Positions 21,501 to 36,500 of a DNA stretch of 64,000 bases are shown here, piece by piece. Positions within the stretch are counted from its first letter, which is position 1; the number at the start of each line of letters is the position of its first letter. A model generated the notes under the pieces. That model was not told where the DNA came from. It worked only from the letters and a program-made list of their open reading frames with translations, and ran no database searches. The DNA is taken from NCBI GenBank assembly GCA_029204225.1, contig CM055099.1:52347298-52411297 (forward strand), in the 5' to 3' direction. The stretch comes from Diphasiastrum complanatum (Eukaryota; Streptophyta; Lycopodiopsida; Lycopodiales; Lycopodiaceae). The translations under genes and the position numbers were made by a program.

Positions 21501-24500
21501 TTTGGACTTGCTTTCTTCATTACATGACACTTTTCAAATACATCAATCACAACTTTACATCCTCCAGCATACATGACTAAATGTGTGATGCTTCTTAAAG
21601 CAAGAGGCATTAAGAAACACAACTTGGAAAGGAAAGATTGAGTAATAGATGTTATGCCTACATGTAGGAGTAGCAATATGTCTTGATAGCATCAGCAAGC
21701 ATCATATTCCTTTGTTCCACAGATGTATGAAACGGTTGTGAAGCATACAATGTCAGTCTATAGATGATCATATTGATTTGGCAGTTCTAGAGGTTAGCCC
21801 AACCTGTGCAAGTGGACACACCACATGAGAGAAGCAACAAATGAGAAGAGTTGACGACAAGGGGTTTCCATTACATCATATGGACTCCAGGACCCCTTAT
21901 TACTTCCACTTGATAATGCACAAAAATCGAACAGGTTATATGCTACATTACAAGCACTAGCCTCCAATCATGATAATTGTGATCAAGAACAAATATGTGC
22001 CCTGCCATGTGTTGTATGTAATATTTGACAAATTTAAAGATGGTAGCAACTAAAAAAACGCTGTAAAATTGAACAATACACTTAGCACTCAAAAATTTTG
22101 GCAGCTGAAAAAATACATAGGATTTAGACATTATCAAAGATATATTGTTTAGAATATAATCGCATAAGCTAATGCATAAAACATAATTATGGACAAGAAT
22201 TGTGGATCAAAGATCACTTTCCAACTAGGATCCCAACAGGGTAGACAACCAGCTGCCAAACAAGAGGAGATGATTCTATCTATACTATATGGACCATTAC
22301 AAGAGGCTCCCTATATGCAACCTACCATAGGTCAAGGCCCTACTGATATATCATGTCCCAGCCAATTCGCTAATGATCAAACAACATAGAATGGACATAG
22401 TGCAACTAAGTTGCACTTTGGGGGGTCTACATGAATGGATGAATCCCCAAGTAAAATGGAGTATCAATAATAATACATGTCTATAAGTCTCCCTTAGAAC
22501 CAAAACATTTTTCTGAATGTTAAAATGTGCTCATAGAAAGTTACAAGCAAAAGACACTACATCCAAACATAACTAAAGCCACACTACTTATGTATGCTCA
22601 GCTAAGAGAACTACTCTCAAGAAATCATTCTACCAAATGAGGAGCCATTAAGCTTCTATGAGGCCCCAGTTACAAGCGACACATTACAACATCAAGAAAG
22701 GCCTAATTATCTGTTCTTAACTACTACTATGATTGTTTTGACCTAAATGATTAAAGAAATGAGAAGGGTATGCTTAAAAAAACAACATTGAACTTCCATG
22801 CCAAGAAGGACAAGTTTTAAAATGTTCCATGTTTCCTCTTTTCTGATTTGTATGTAGTGGAAAATGCAATAGATGCAAGAGCTTATATACCTCACTAGTC
22901 ATTTCCGTTGCCACAATTGAGACCACATCATCAGAATCTTCATCTCCATCTTCATCGTCCATTTCTCTTCCTATGCAATCAGCATCCTCATATATTCCAT
23001 CCCTCTGCACCCATGATCCAATCAAATCAGAACACCTATCCAACTTCAATCGACACTTTGAATCCTAGTAATATAGTCATATCTTAAGCACATGAAAGTC
23101 AGCCAAATCCAAGGTTTAAACTGTTTGCTTGATGATGTCTGCAAAAATCAGAATGTAACACACCTTGAATTAACATTGGCAGTTCAAAAAAAACACCATC
23201 TGTCAAGGGTATTTGAATAGAGGTTAATTGACCAGAATATAAGACAACAATCAGTTTATTAGATTCAATAGAAACATCTAGTGATAGGTGTTTGCACTGG
23301 AAATTTGTCAAAATCTGGTCTGTTACAAGCAATTCAGATGTTTCATTTGAAGCCTCCCTCAAAATCATGCAGGAAAGAAAATCTTTTTACCTAGTTCACA
23401 ACACAAAATCCAAGGGACTTTGGACAATGTTGAGAAGCTACATTGCAAGGCTGATCCAATTTGAAGAAATTTCCTATCTCTTGATCAGCCAGATTCAGTT
23501 AGCACTTTCACTCTCATAGAACCTCAATCCCTTATGATCAGACTTCATCTTGCACAGTCAGCAGCCACAATCTTCTCAAATGATCCTTGATCAATATGCT
23601 TCCTTTCCTATTTCAACTGGGTCTGGCATATTTGTCACAAAATGGCTTGGAAGACAAAGGTTCCACTTAGCTTTAGATCATGTTGAATCTAATGTTCTTT
23701 TAGTCAGTTTAAAACAGTCGACGAATTAGAATCAACCAATTCAAATTGTCTGATTCGCCGATGCAAAACTATTTTGACTTGGATTTGAGCTTTAAGATTC
23801 AAAAAGTCAGATTTAGAAAGAAAAAAAAAAGTACGATTCTACATTACATATGTGTGCAAACAAAACCAACTGTTGGTTTATGCCTAAAAGATACAGACTA
23901 CATTTTGTCATGCAATCTACAGTTACCTTAGTCGTGACAACCTGCTGACATTAGCCGAGCTGGGTCTCTTTTGCCACATGTCAAATTGAACTCTAAAATT
24001 CGAATCAGATCTGCCATTGTGATTCAAACTGAATCATGATTTGGTTCATATCAATAGCAATCCATGAAACATTAGCTGAATCGCTCCCTTGAAATCTTGT
24101 TGATCTCAGAATTCCAATGACAGACTTTGATCTTGTGTTCATGTTGAGTCATTTTTGCATTAAAATTTACCATCTCTCCCTTCACTCTTATGCTAGCACT
24201 TAATTTAGATGTCAAAACTGCATGTCGCAGTTCCTTTTCTTACTTTCAAGCAATGTTTAATCAAATTTTGTGTGTAATTTTTGATCCAGTGCCGTGCTTG
24301 TGAAACCTTATTTAACACCATTGAACCTGTTGTTGCCATTACCAAGCCAGGAAATTTACTCAAAACCAGTTCCTGAAGTACATCTAGTCTTTATGAATGC
24401 GGTTCAGTTGATCAGAATCAACACAATGTAACACATCTCCCAAATTATCTAATTAAAATGTTAAAAGATGTAACTTACAGAGTCTGTAATAAGTTTTCTT

Positions 24501-27500
24501 ACATTAAAGGCCAACACTTAAGATGGACATAGAAAAGGATTATGTTCTGTAGCAGTTGGAATGAATCCAGAATTAGGTGCAATGAGGTAGTATTTTGAAA
24601 ACTATCAGAAAATTAGAAATGTCCAAAGCTGCCATGGTTTATCTCAAGATTATTTCAATTGAACAAAGCAAGTGTACAAAATGAAAGTGACCTAGTAAAT
24701 TTTTACCAGACTTATAAAGTTCACAACTCATCATAGATAATCGCTTAAAAATACTCTGCAGTCTTAATACTAACAGCATTAGTTTGTTTCATATAAATTG
24801 TGCAGCTATTGCATTTGTGCCTCAAAGCATTTCTTCCTGAAACAAAACTACTAGCCAAATGCACTCACTTTGCAGTTGCTTGGTCAGCCAGTCAAAGCTT
24901 AGCATAATCAAACTGTAAACTAGCCTATAAATAACACATACTCCACATAATGTGCAAATCTTGACTTCCAAATTCAAGCCATCAAACATGATGAATTTCA
25001 TTGAAGTACTGTACTACAAAGCTTGCAATCGAGGTCACATCAACACCACAGTAAACCAGCATCTAGACAAAAAGTGAAATTTGTCGCCAAATTACATTAT
25101 CCATTATTCGATGCAACGAGGAAAAAAATTTGAATTTGGTTATTCACAGTTGAACTTTCATGCAGGATCTACTAGATTATGAGGTAAAATTGACCCACAT
25201 CCAGAGCATTATCAGCCATATGCCCACTTCTCAAAGGTAGGCAGTCTACATTTCAACTCGGTATTCTCTAGCCTATCTATGCATAGAAAGAATCTGATTT
25301 GGCTTCAAATGCCTGTGGTGTTTTTTTTTCCCAAAAACAAGTTAAATGACGTAAGCAAAAAGAAATCCTTCCGGTTTCAAGTTTCACAGGTATATCACCT
25401 TAAGTCTAGCTCTCAGTTCCAGAAGAGCAGCACGATCTTTTTGGAGTTGAGGCAGCATCAGCAGAGAATCTTGCAGGACTAAATTTTCTGCCTCCAGCTC
25501 AATCACTCTACAGATTTCTTCTCGTAGAACCTAACCCAAAAAGCAACATCAAATAAGGGCTGCTGGTTGATATGCACAGCATAATGGCCTTACGCAGATA
25601 CTTAATTTTATCTCAAAGTTTGCAGAGCACCAAGGGACATAGACTCCAGTCTTCAGAACCCTTACGAACTAGGGCACTTTGAAACTGTTTACAATAAATC
25701 CTACAGCAGCTGCATTCATTAATCAAAATTTTATACATTCTATAATCTCAAAAGCATGGAAATCATAATCAATATCTTTCAATCAATATAAGTACTAAGA
25801 ACCAGTATAACTAACCTCTGCATATGCATCTTGAAGGTTATTCCAGGCAGCATGGAGTGAGCTATGTGTGGGAGACCGTGCTGTTCGACTATTTGATTTG
25901 GAGGATGCTGGTTCCACCTTTATGGAATGCCTTGATGCGATGTTGTGTGCAAGAGGGCCTTCAACACCTTGGCTACTAAGCTCAATATCCATGGGTTTGA
26001 CAGCTCGGTTCTTGAAAACCAGATTAGAATCTTTGCAGCTATTTCTCTCTTGCAGTGTAAGAAAATCGCCGCATATTGAGTGGTCGGTTTCAGTTGCAGA
26101 TGATAATCTATCCCTTCTTTGCAGAATGTTCACATCAGTGAACTTACTTTGCTCTGTATACTTTCCCTGATCCAAAGGAGATGAAATCTCAGAGTTGCTA
26201 GCTACGCCATCTAAGGGAAAGGAGAAGCTACGACGTGCACTTCCAATGGTAGTACTCTCTGTAAGCGTACCCCAAATTGGTCCTGAATTATATGAATTCT
26301 CTGCAATTAACATTTTTGGTGTTGGTAGAAACCCCTGAGAAGCTTGTTCCTGTACAAAACTACTTGTTGATGGCTGAGGCAAAGCAGTTGTCGACAAGGA
26401 GCTTTGATAGGGATCCACAAAGGTCAGAGGACTTGAAGGTTTTGAACTCCTGGCAGTCCGAAACTGAGGGTTAAGGCTTCGATCAAGTGTACCAGAAATA
26501 ACTGATACATTATCTTGCGTCTTCGCTTTCTTCTGGTTGGCAAATCCCAATGCTTCCGAGATTAAGGAGAGTGACTCTTGCAATTCATGCAGTTGCTGCA
26601 AAAATACTGTGAAACAAAGCAGAAAAAAGTCAACCAGGATAATCTAGAGTTTACACCTGACAACTATAAATGCAATGTTAAATATTTCCAATTGGAAGTG
26701 TGAACAGCAACACTTAAAATTACTTGCTCACTCAAGAGCTACAAAAAGATGACAAGCAGAAAACTTTTGAGATCTTTCAAAGTAAAGATATGCACAACCA
26801 CCAGAAAAAGTTTATAGAGGACTCATTAAATGTAAAGAGCATACCAAGTCGGTCAGATTCAATTTCCTGTAAACGCTCTGCAAGCCTTCTTTTCGATTCT
26901 CTTTCTTGCTGCTCCCACTCATCTCTCAAATGCTGCAAGGAGCAACCCGTAAAGTGGTTGGATCATTATTTGTCAATTTTTTCAAACGTGTTAAACGCAT
27001 TCATCTTCATCACACAAGCTTAATACGTCATCAAGCTCTTAGTTCAATATTCAAGGAAAATCAATAAAGCTTAATAACATAGGTTCATGCATAAAGACAA
27101 AGTTGTAAAGTAAAGGGCTCGTAGAAAAGCTTTATCAACGGATTCTGCAAGTAGATCTATAGATCTGTTGGAAGCTTTGCTTCTGTTTAATCTATATCTT
27201 TAAGAGGTTTGAAACCTAACCAAGCCCAGTACACAAAGCCCAGCAGTTCCAGTCCCAATCTGGTTAGTCATTCCCATCTTCATTTCTTTTCTCATTTACA
27301 GCAGGAAAAAATACAGTCTTAAAAGCATATGGGAGGGGGAAGGGGACATACGAGAATCCTCTATGACTTTCGATTTGCCAAGGTCCGCAACATTTACTGC
27401 TACATCAGCAATGTTGAACACTATTTCATGAAAGATGTCCCTAGATATCTAATGTTTGTTCTTGCATCCTTAACTTCTTCATCATTCTCTTAGCTCTGCA

Positions 27501-30500
27501 ACAATGCGTTACTCATATATTTCCTGCGGTTTTGACCACCGTGAAAACACGGTTCTCTACGAAAGGATGTTTTCTCTTATACAAAAATTGTAGGGGGTTC
27601 TGAACTCTTCAGTCAGTCTGCACTATCGATTGATGACATTTGCAATTGGGCCGATGCCACTGACGCCAACACCAAGTTCCTATGGCCCTTCCAGTAGCTC
27701 TAGAGAGCTCTGTTTTGCCTGCTAGCACTGGCATCACCTAGGCATCGATAAAGAAAGAAAGAAAGAAAGCTTCATTATTGTCTTTTAATGCCAAAAGGCA
27801 TATAAGACAGTAGTACATCTCAAGTGTGTAGTGATGAGGGAGCGTACTAAAGCACATATGTCTAAATCTTATTTGAAAAGAGAATATCATCTCTGAATGG
27901 TACAGAATGAAGCATAGACCATGTGCTACAAATATATGCTCTCAACTGGGACGGCTAAGAAAGTTGTGATGTTAGATCTCGATGACATTAGAGTAGGAGG
28001 AATGAATATTGTAGTTGTAGAATGTTGAGGACATCTATGTCTTTGTCTCTTACACAGACAGGATTGAATTCCATTATGGTAGTGGTAGACAGGTTTTCCA
28101 AGATGGCTCACTTCATCGCAATGACCAAGAAGGTCATAGCTCCGCAGGTTGCTAAGTTGTTTATTCAAAATGTCATCAGGTTGCATGGACTTCCAAAGTC
28201 CATTGTGTTTAACAGGGATCCCAAGTTTATGGGAAATTTCTGGATTGAGGTGTTCGCCAGGTTGGGAACACAATTACGGATGAGTAGCTCCGAGCATCCT
28301 CAAACGGATGGTCAAACAAAGTGAGTAAACAAGGTCTTAGAAGATATACTTAGGGCATATGTTAGTGGTACACAAATAGACTGGGTAAAGCATTTAACGC
28401 TATTGGAGTTTGCGTACAATGACAAGAGACATGTAGGAAAGCGAGAGTCAAGTCACCAAGATCTAGTTATCAATCAATCTCCACAAAAAACAAGAGAGAA
28501 GAGGCTGGGCGCTCAACTCTAAGAGAGAGAGAGAGAGAGAAAACAGCAACAAGAGCAATGGAGAGCAATGCTTAGCCAAACTGTTAAAATGGAATACACA
28601 ATGAGCATCTAAGTACTCTACCTGGATGTGACCAAATGCCACCAAACCCTAAGGTTAACCACTTACTAAATGTAGGGCACCCCCAAAAGTCAAAATAGGG
28701 CCCCTAAACAAAATTAGACCCCTAAGGACCCACAAGTCAGTACATGATTAAAATTGGGTCCAACTGAACTTAAGACAAACTTAAGTGGCCTAAATAACTA
28801 AATACCCATGGTTACACAAATCTCGACCTTTTGGGTCAAAGTAACCTATGGATTAACTTTAGCATAGTCATTTATTTCTAACACCCTCCTTAAATGACAA
28901 TGCAAAAACTGAAATCTTCACTATGTAACAAAACCAACACGTGGTATCAAATTTAAAGCTTTGCATAAAGCTTCAAATCTGACTCTAGGCAACGCCTTAG
29001 TGAAGAGGTTCGCAATATTATCCTCTGTAGGACAATATTCAAGTAAAATGTCGCCATCATGAAGTCTCTCCCGAACAAAGTGATAATGGATCTCGATGTG
29101 CTTCGTCCTCGCATGAAAAACAGGATTCCGTGCAATGGCAATAGCACTTTGACTATCACTCAAGATAAGAGTGGCTGAGGGCTCGCCAAACTTCATGTCA
29201 ACAAGTAGTCTTCTCAACCATAAACAATCTGTTGTGGCTGAAAGTATCGCTCTATATTCTGCCTCACTAGAAGAAGTAGCAACAGTGGGCTGCTTTTTAC
29301 TTGACCACGAAATTGCAAAATTTCCATAGAAAAAGCAATGTCCACTTGTAGAGCGTCTAGCGTCTTGATCTCCACCCCAATCCGAGTCACTAAAACCAAC
29401 CAAACATGCATCATCACAAGCAGGAAAAAACAATCCATGACTTCTTGTTCCTTGAAGATATCGAAAGATCCTCTTCAATACTTTCCAATGTGATGTCATC
29501 AAGGCATGCATGAATTGACTCATGAGTGAGACACTATAAGAAATGTCCGGTCTTGAATTACATAGGTAAATGAGACTGCCAATAGCTTGACAATATAAAG
29601 TAGTGTCAAATGATTCACCATCACCTTGACTACTTAATTTCAGACCTGTCTCCATAGGTGTAGCAACTGGCTTGCAATCTTCCATCTTGAACCGCTTCAA
29701 AATCTGCCCAATGTAGCGTTTTTGAGAGATGAAAATTCCAGCCCCTTTTTGTACAAATTCAAGACCAAGATAAAAGTGCAATAGGCCTAAATCTGAGGTT
29801 TCAAAAACCATACCAAGATCAAGTATTACGGCATCAATATGCTACTCATTACTTCCCGTAATAATAATATCATCAACATAAAGCAAAATAATGATGATAT
29901 AATATGAAGTATGCTTGACATAAAGAGTAGATTCGCTAGGACTATTAGTAAACCCTCGATCACAAAAGTAGGCATGTATCTTTTGATACCACATCCTCGG
30001 AGCTTGCTTCAGTCCATAAAGTGCCTTCTTGAGAAGACAAACTTTATCTTCTTAGCATTCAACCAAAAAACCAGCAGGTTGTTGAAGGTACACTTCCTCA
30101 TTGAGATCACCATTGAGGAATGTTGTCTTTATGTCAAGTTGCCGCAAATACCAACCAAAGTGGGCAGTCAAAGAGGTTACTACCCTCACGGTAGTCATCC
30201 GAGCAGTAGGAGAAAAAGTCTCCTCATAATCAATCCCCTTTTGCTGAGCATAGCCTTTGGCAACGAGCCTTGTCTTGTACCTTTCAATGGTACCATCTGC
30301 CTTATACAAAAGCATAGTCTTGGTTGAAGAGATCACCACTAGCTTCAAGCTCTTGCTCCAAAGTAGCAAGTGAAGCACTAGTATCAATTCCTTTACTCTC
30401 CTCTTTCGCAAGCTTCTTCTTACAATCCTTGATGAAGTGCCCATACCTTTTGCAATAATGGCACTTCCCTTTCTTCTTTTGAGTGTTGACATTTTGACCT

Positions 30501-33500
30501 CCAACGAGCTTTTGCTCATCCTTGGAAGAGGCTTCCCCTTTCCTTTTGACTTGCCTTTGCCCTTGCCTTTCGTGAAGAAAGCTTGATCTTGTTGAGTGTC
30601 ACCCACAAAGTTTTGCCTCGTTTGCTCTTCTTGAAAAAGCAGCCCAACAAGTTCATCAAAGGAAAGTTGTTGTCCCCTAAGAGAGATACTCCAAGATGAA
30701 ACAAATGGAAGGTAATGAGTTGAGAGAAATGGAAACAAATTGAGCATCCTCAATTATCTCATCAATATTCAGAAGCTCCTCACAAAGATCCTTGATCTTC
30801 GTCAAGTGATTGGTCACTCGATCCCCTTCTTGCATCTTCAACAAAGAAAGCTGATTTCTAAGATACACCACTCTTGCTGGATTTTTGACTCTATACATAG
30901 TATAAAGTGTATCCCACGCACTTTTAGATGTCTTACAAGACCTAATATGAGGTAAGATAGATCTTTTCACAGCAAGAGCAACCATAGAATGTGCTTGTGC
31001 ATCCCTTCTATCCCACTTCTTTTGTTCTTCCGAAGATGTAGAAGATGATGTTGATGATGATGATCCATGAGGTGTAGGAGGTGCCAAAGACGGAGGCCTT
31101 TCCTCATCAACATTGACCAAATCCCATAGCCCTTTCTCTATGAGAAGATTCTTCATCATAACTCCACAAGGAGTAGTTTGTGCCATCCAACCGATCTTCA
31201 CTAAACAAAGAACCGATAGGTTCCGATTCTTTAGCCATTACTTCCAACAAAATTTAGGAAAGAGAGCCTTTCCACAACCAAATCTACTCAAAAATTTGTA
31301 GCAAACAAAGAGCTGAAAGTAGGAGCACAAGATGTCTTTCAATCTGCAACCAAAGTGCCCAATTCTGTTTTTTGTGCAAAAATCAGCCACCTATTTCATT
31401 ACTTGTTGAGCAAATTGCATGTGGAGTATTGCAATCTATGGTGCTCATAATTTCAGCTTTGAGGTTGCTGCCCTTTGAGTAGATTTTGTCTTGGAAAGTC
31501 TATTTCCTATCTACTACAAGCTGATTTTTTTGTATGGCTAAAGAATCGGAGTCCATTGGTTCTTTATTTAATGAAGATAGGCTGGATGGAACAAACTATT
31601 CCTTGTGGTGCTACATGATAGAGAACCTTCTAATTGCTAAAGGTTTGTGGGAAGTAGTTAATGGTGACGAAGAGAGGCCGCCTACCTTGGCACCTATTAC
31701 ACCATCTAGAACAACTACTTCATCATCTATGGAGGTGTCTTCCAATGAGCAAAGGTCTCTTCATAATCAATCCCTTGCTTTTGCGCATAGCCTTTTGCAA
31801 CAAGTCTCGCCTTGTATCTTTCAACCGTACCATCGGACTTGTATTTGATCTTGTATACCCATTTACAGCCAACTACTTTCTTTCCATGTGGAAGATCAAC
31901 AAGAACCCAAGTGTGGTTCTTCATGAGTGAGTTGTACTCCTCTTGCATCACATCCTCCCAACATTTTCTAGCAATGATAGAAAACCAGTTTGGGCACTCT
32001 TTGAAGATCTTACGTACCGACCGAGGAGGGGAATATATAAAGAATACGTTCAGTACTTATCTTCAAAGCAAAGGTATCCATCATCAAATGACAACCCCTT
32101 ACACATCTCAACAAAATGGTGTTGCCGAAAGAAAGAATCGCACTATCATGGAGATGGCTCGATGCATGCTCAAGGCAAAGGGCCTACCTCACAAGTTTTG
32201 GGCTGAAGCGGTTATAACGGCGGCTTACATTAGTAATCGGTGTCCTACTAAAGCCTTGAAGGTATTAACTCCTTATGAAGTTTGGTATGGTAAGAAGCCT
32301 ATTGTTTCTCACTTACGCATCTTTGGTTGCACGCCTCCGATAAGCTCAGAACCAAGCTTGATGATAAAGGAATTAAAAGCATATTTGTTGGCTATAGTAG
32401 CCAAAGCAAAGGCTATAGGTTGTTTAATATGGATACTAATAAAGTCATAGTGAGTCGTGATGTTCATTTTGATGAAAAGACCTCCTATGATGTTGCTCCC
32501 ACTCATGTCATGAAAGAGGACTTCCCCCATGATACATATCTTGGAATATTTCCAGATTTGGTTTTGCCATCTAATCATGAAGATAAGGGACTGCCATCAA
32601 CTTCTAGTAGACAGCCCACTACTTCTTCAATTTTGCAGCCCATAGTTCATCAAGAAGAACCTATTTATGGTGAAGAGCAGCCTGTTGAAGACATTGGACA
32701 GCAAGGTCCAAGTTCAGAACACTTTGGACAGCAAAGTGTTGACAAAGGTAAGGCTGTTGGACAGCCCAAACCAATCCCTAAATGGTTGTTGCAGACTTTG
32801 CAGGACAGCAAAGTGGATAATTTCTATGAAGGGAAGACTCGTGCCTCTACTAAATCAGTAGAATTTGCTGATTTTTCTGATTTTGCTCTTATTTCTATTG
32901 AGGATGGTGCAGTAAAACCTGTTTTTTATGAGCAGGCCAGAGGAGTAAAATGTTGGGAAGATGTGATGCAAGAGGAGTACAACTCAATCATGAAGAACCA
33001 CACTTGGGTTCTTGTTGATCTTCCACATGGAAAGAAAGCAGTTGGCTGTAAATGGGTATACAAGATCAAATACAAGTCCAATGGTAGGGTTGAAAGATAC
33101 AAGGCGAGACTTGTTGCAAAAGGCTATGCGCAAAAGCCAAGGATTGATTATGAAGAGACTTTTGCTCCTACCGCTCGAATGACTGCCGTAAGGATAGTCA
33201 CTGCCTTGGCTGCCCATCATGGTTGGCGTATGCACCAACTTGACATAAAGACAGCATTCCTCAATGGTGATCTAAATGAGGAAGTTTACCTTCAACAACC
33301 TACTGGTTTTTTTGTTGCAGGTCAAGAAGACAAAGTGTGTCTTCTCAAGAAGGCTCTCTATGGACTTAAGCAAGCCCCAAGGATGTGGTATCAAAAGATA
33401 CACACATACTTTTGTGATCGAGGGTTCTCTAATAGTCCTAGTGAATCTACTCTTTATGTTATGCATACTTCTGAATCATCATCATTTTACTTTATGTTGA

Positions 33501-36500
33501 TGATATTATCATTACAGGTAACAATGAGCAATATATTGAAGCCTTAAAGTCTGATCTTGCTTCGGTTTATGATACCTCAAATTTAGGCTAATTGCACTTT
33601 TACCTTGGTCTTGAATTTTTGCAAGGAAGGGATGGAATCTTCATCTCTCGACAACGATACATTGAGCAGCTTTTGAAACGATCCAAGATGGAAGATTGCA
33701 AGCCGGTTGCTACACCAATAGAGACGGGCCTGAAATTAAGTTATCAAAGTGATGGTGAACGATACAACCTTATATTGTCAAGCAGTTGGAAGTCTCATCT
33801 ACCTATGCAACTCAAGACCAGACATTTCTTTTAGTGTCTCCCTCATGAGTCAATTTATGCATGCTCCGTTGACATCACATTGGAAAGCTTTGAAGAGGAT
33901 CTTTAGATATCTTCAAGGAACTAAGACACTTGGACTGTTTTATCCTTCTTGTGATGATGCATGCTTGGTTGGTTTAAGTGACTCGGATTGGGGTGGAGAT
34001 CAAGACACTAGATGCTCTACAAGTGGGTATTGTTTTTTTCTTGGAAATTCTGCAGTCTCTTGGTTAAGTAAAAAGCAACCCACCATTGCTACATCTTCAT
34101 GTGAAGCAAAATATAGAGCTACATTTTCAGCCACTACGGAGTGTTTATGGCTGAGACAATTACTTGTCGATATGAAGCATGGCCAGCCCTCAGCTACTAT
34201 CCTTTTTACCGATAGTCAAAGTGCTATAGCTATTGCACGAAATCCAGTCTTTCATGCAAGGACAAAGCACATCGAGATCCACTATCACTTTATTGGGGAG
34301 AAGCTTCATAATGACGACATTACACTTGAATATTGTCCCACGGAGGATAATATTGCGGATGTGTTCACTAAGGCATTACCTAGAGTTAAATTTAAAGCTT
34401 TTTGTCATGCTTTAAATTTAAGGCTACTTGCTGAATTTCTTACTTAGTGGATACATGTCATTTTCATTTAAGGAGGGTGTTAGATTTTATAAATGGAAAT
34501 GATATTTTACCATAGGTTACTTTGACCCAAAAGGTCGAGAGTTGTGTAACCATGGTCATTTATTATATTAGGCCTACTAAACTTAGAGTTAGCTAAGTTA
34601 GTATGAAATTAACTTGATAGGGACTCATGGGTCCACTAGGCCTAATTGTGACATTAATTACCCCAACTTGATATATTGGAGGTACCTTATTCTTTCTATG
34701 TAACTTATAGAAAGTTGGATAGTCAATAGTCAAGTAGTTGGATAGCCAATAGTCATGAAGTTAGATAGTCATCTTGGACTAAATATATGTGTGCATCCCA
34801 TTTGTATGAGACACTTTTGTAAGCAATACTGACTATTCTCCTTGGCTGTCCACGAGTTTCTACCAGAGGGTTTCTAGCCATCTCTCTCTTTCTTTTGAGA
34901 ATGTTTGTGTAATTGAATAGTTAAGGAACACGTTCCCAGGAACACATGGTATGTGGGAACGTGGGGAATGCGTTCCCTGGTAACTCTGATGACATGACCC
35001 AGATATTAACTCAATCTTACGTTCAACGTTCCTTTTAGGAGGTAAAACAGATGGAAAATCATCCAAGAAACCGTCTAGAAAGTCCCTCCTAATTTCTTGA
35101 TCCAAACTGGCAACAATACTAGGTTGCAAACACATTGCATTTTACTCTTGCTAGCACTAATAGACATTTCAAGTAGAAAGCAAACATACATGTACTGACG
35201 ATAGATCTTATGCAATTGTGTAGCTGAAACAAGCAGTCCAGGAGGCACATCCCACTAACACATGGAATCAGTCACACCAGCATACTGAAACACATACACA
35301 GTGGTTACACATCATGTGCCAACAAAAGCCCAACACCACATCAAACCATGCCAACCGAGTGATCTCAAAATCCAATTCTTCTCTATAACTCAAAATCGTT
35401 AGTGGAATGCCCATGACCCTAGAATCCCATACTTTCGTACCCTTTCTATTAGCCATTTTCAAGTACTTGTGCTTCTCTACCAGCCTTTATTCATTTTTGA
35501 CGAAATACATAGAACACATAGAACACGTAGAGAGCTCTGCTACAAGTCTCCTCCGAAGACAACTCAGGATTGCTTGACTAAAAACTCACTCTTATCTCCT
35601 CAAACACCCCTTAAGGCTGATTCATCCTAAAGCCACCGCATGGCACATACCCCTTTGGCAAGTACTTGACACATGGATATTCATTCAAAAGTTGCTAAAA
35701 CCGTCTGACGACACGTCACTCGTGTATTGGATCAAATGTCCCAATCGACGTATGACACATGTCTTCGGACCGATGAACTCCTACACTTCACTCCTTTATT
35801 TACCAATTTACAAAAGCCACCACATGCCAACGAATTAGCCATTTCTACAACTCATAATTACATTATAACAACTTGAAATGGCCAAGGGTTTCAAGAACAT
35901 ATGAGAAAGAAGCTCCTCTCCATTATCTTGTGACCCATGAGATATAGCCACGACCACATTCACATGGACCTCTAATCCATTTGGGTAACATGTGGCTCAT
36001 GGTAAATATCTTGGTCAGCTACTATATTTGGAACATCATATGACTCATCTAGTATATATAGGCTGTGGATACATAGCAATAATAAGATCATGACAAAAGC
36101 ACACCAATCAAAAGGGTAATCATCTCGTCTATATCTCTGCCACCAAGAGTTAGCTCAACCTCTAAATATGAAGTAGCCAATGCCCAAAATATAGATGCAT
36201 AGAAAAAACGACAGCCTCAACTTGATTTAAGAACAATCCAGACAAAAAAGTAGCAAGTGGGAACCATCAACTTTTCTTGTGCAACATCAACAAAAGATGA
36301 TGTGGATGAAACAAACATAAGAACCAAAACAAGTGAAATAGGAATATCGTAGAAGATAATAGAAATTACATGACAAAAAATTGTGAAAGTGAAACAGTGT
36401 TGGAAATCTCGAAAAGGTGGAAATCCTAATAGGCTCATGAATGATAGAGAAGCAAGAGACCATGATGATAAAGTGTGGTAGCCTCATTCTGCATAGATAT

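Noticed and set aside
20904-21676. Two minus-strand frames (81 and 121 codons) inside an ORP intron
   Set aside because: No family pattern, and no splice sites linking them to the ORP exons, which already join in phase without them. Possibly an old repeat remnant.
23099-23368. 89-codon minus-strand frame near ORP exon 7
   Set aside because: Tested as an ORP exon, but the sixteen-exon model is complete in phase and this frame lacks suitable splice signals.
34860-35135. Possible extra ORP exon in intron 3
   Set aside because: The residues (DFPSVLPP...IELISG) fit gypsy polyprotein, not an ORP, and the ORP phases need no exon here.
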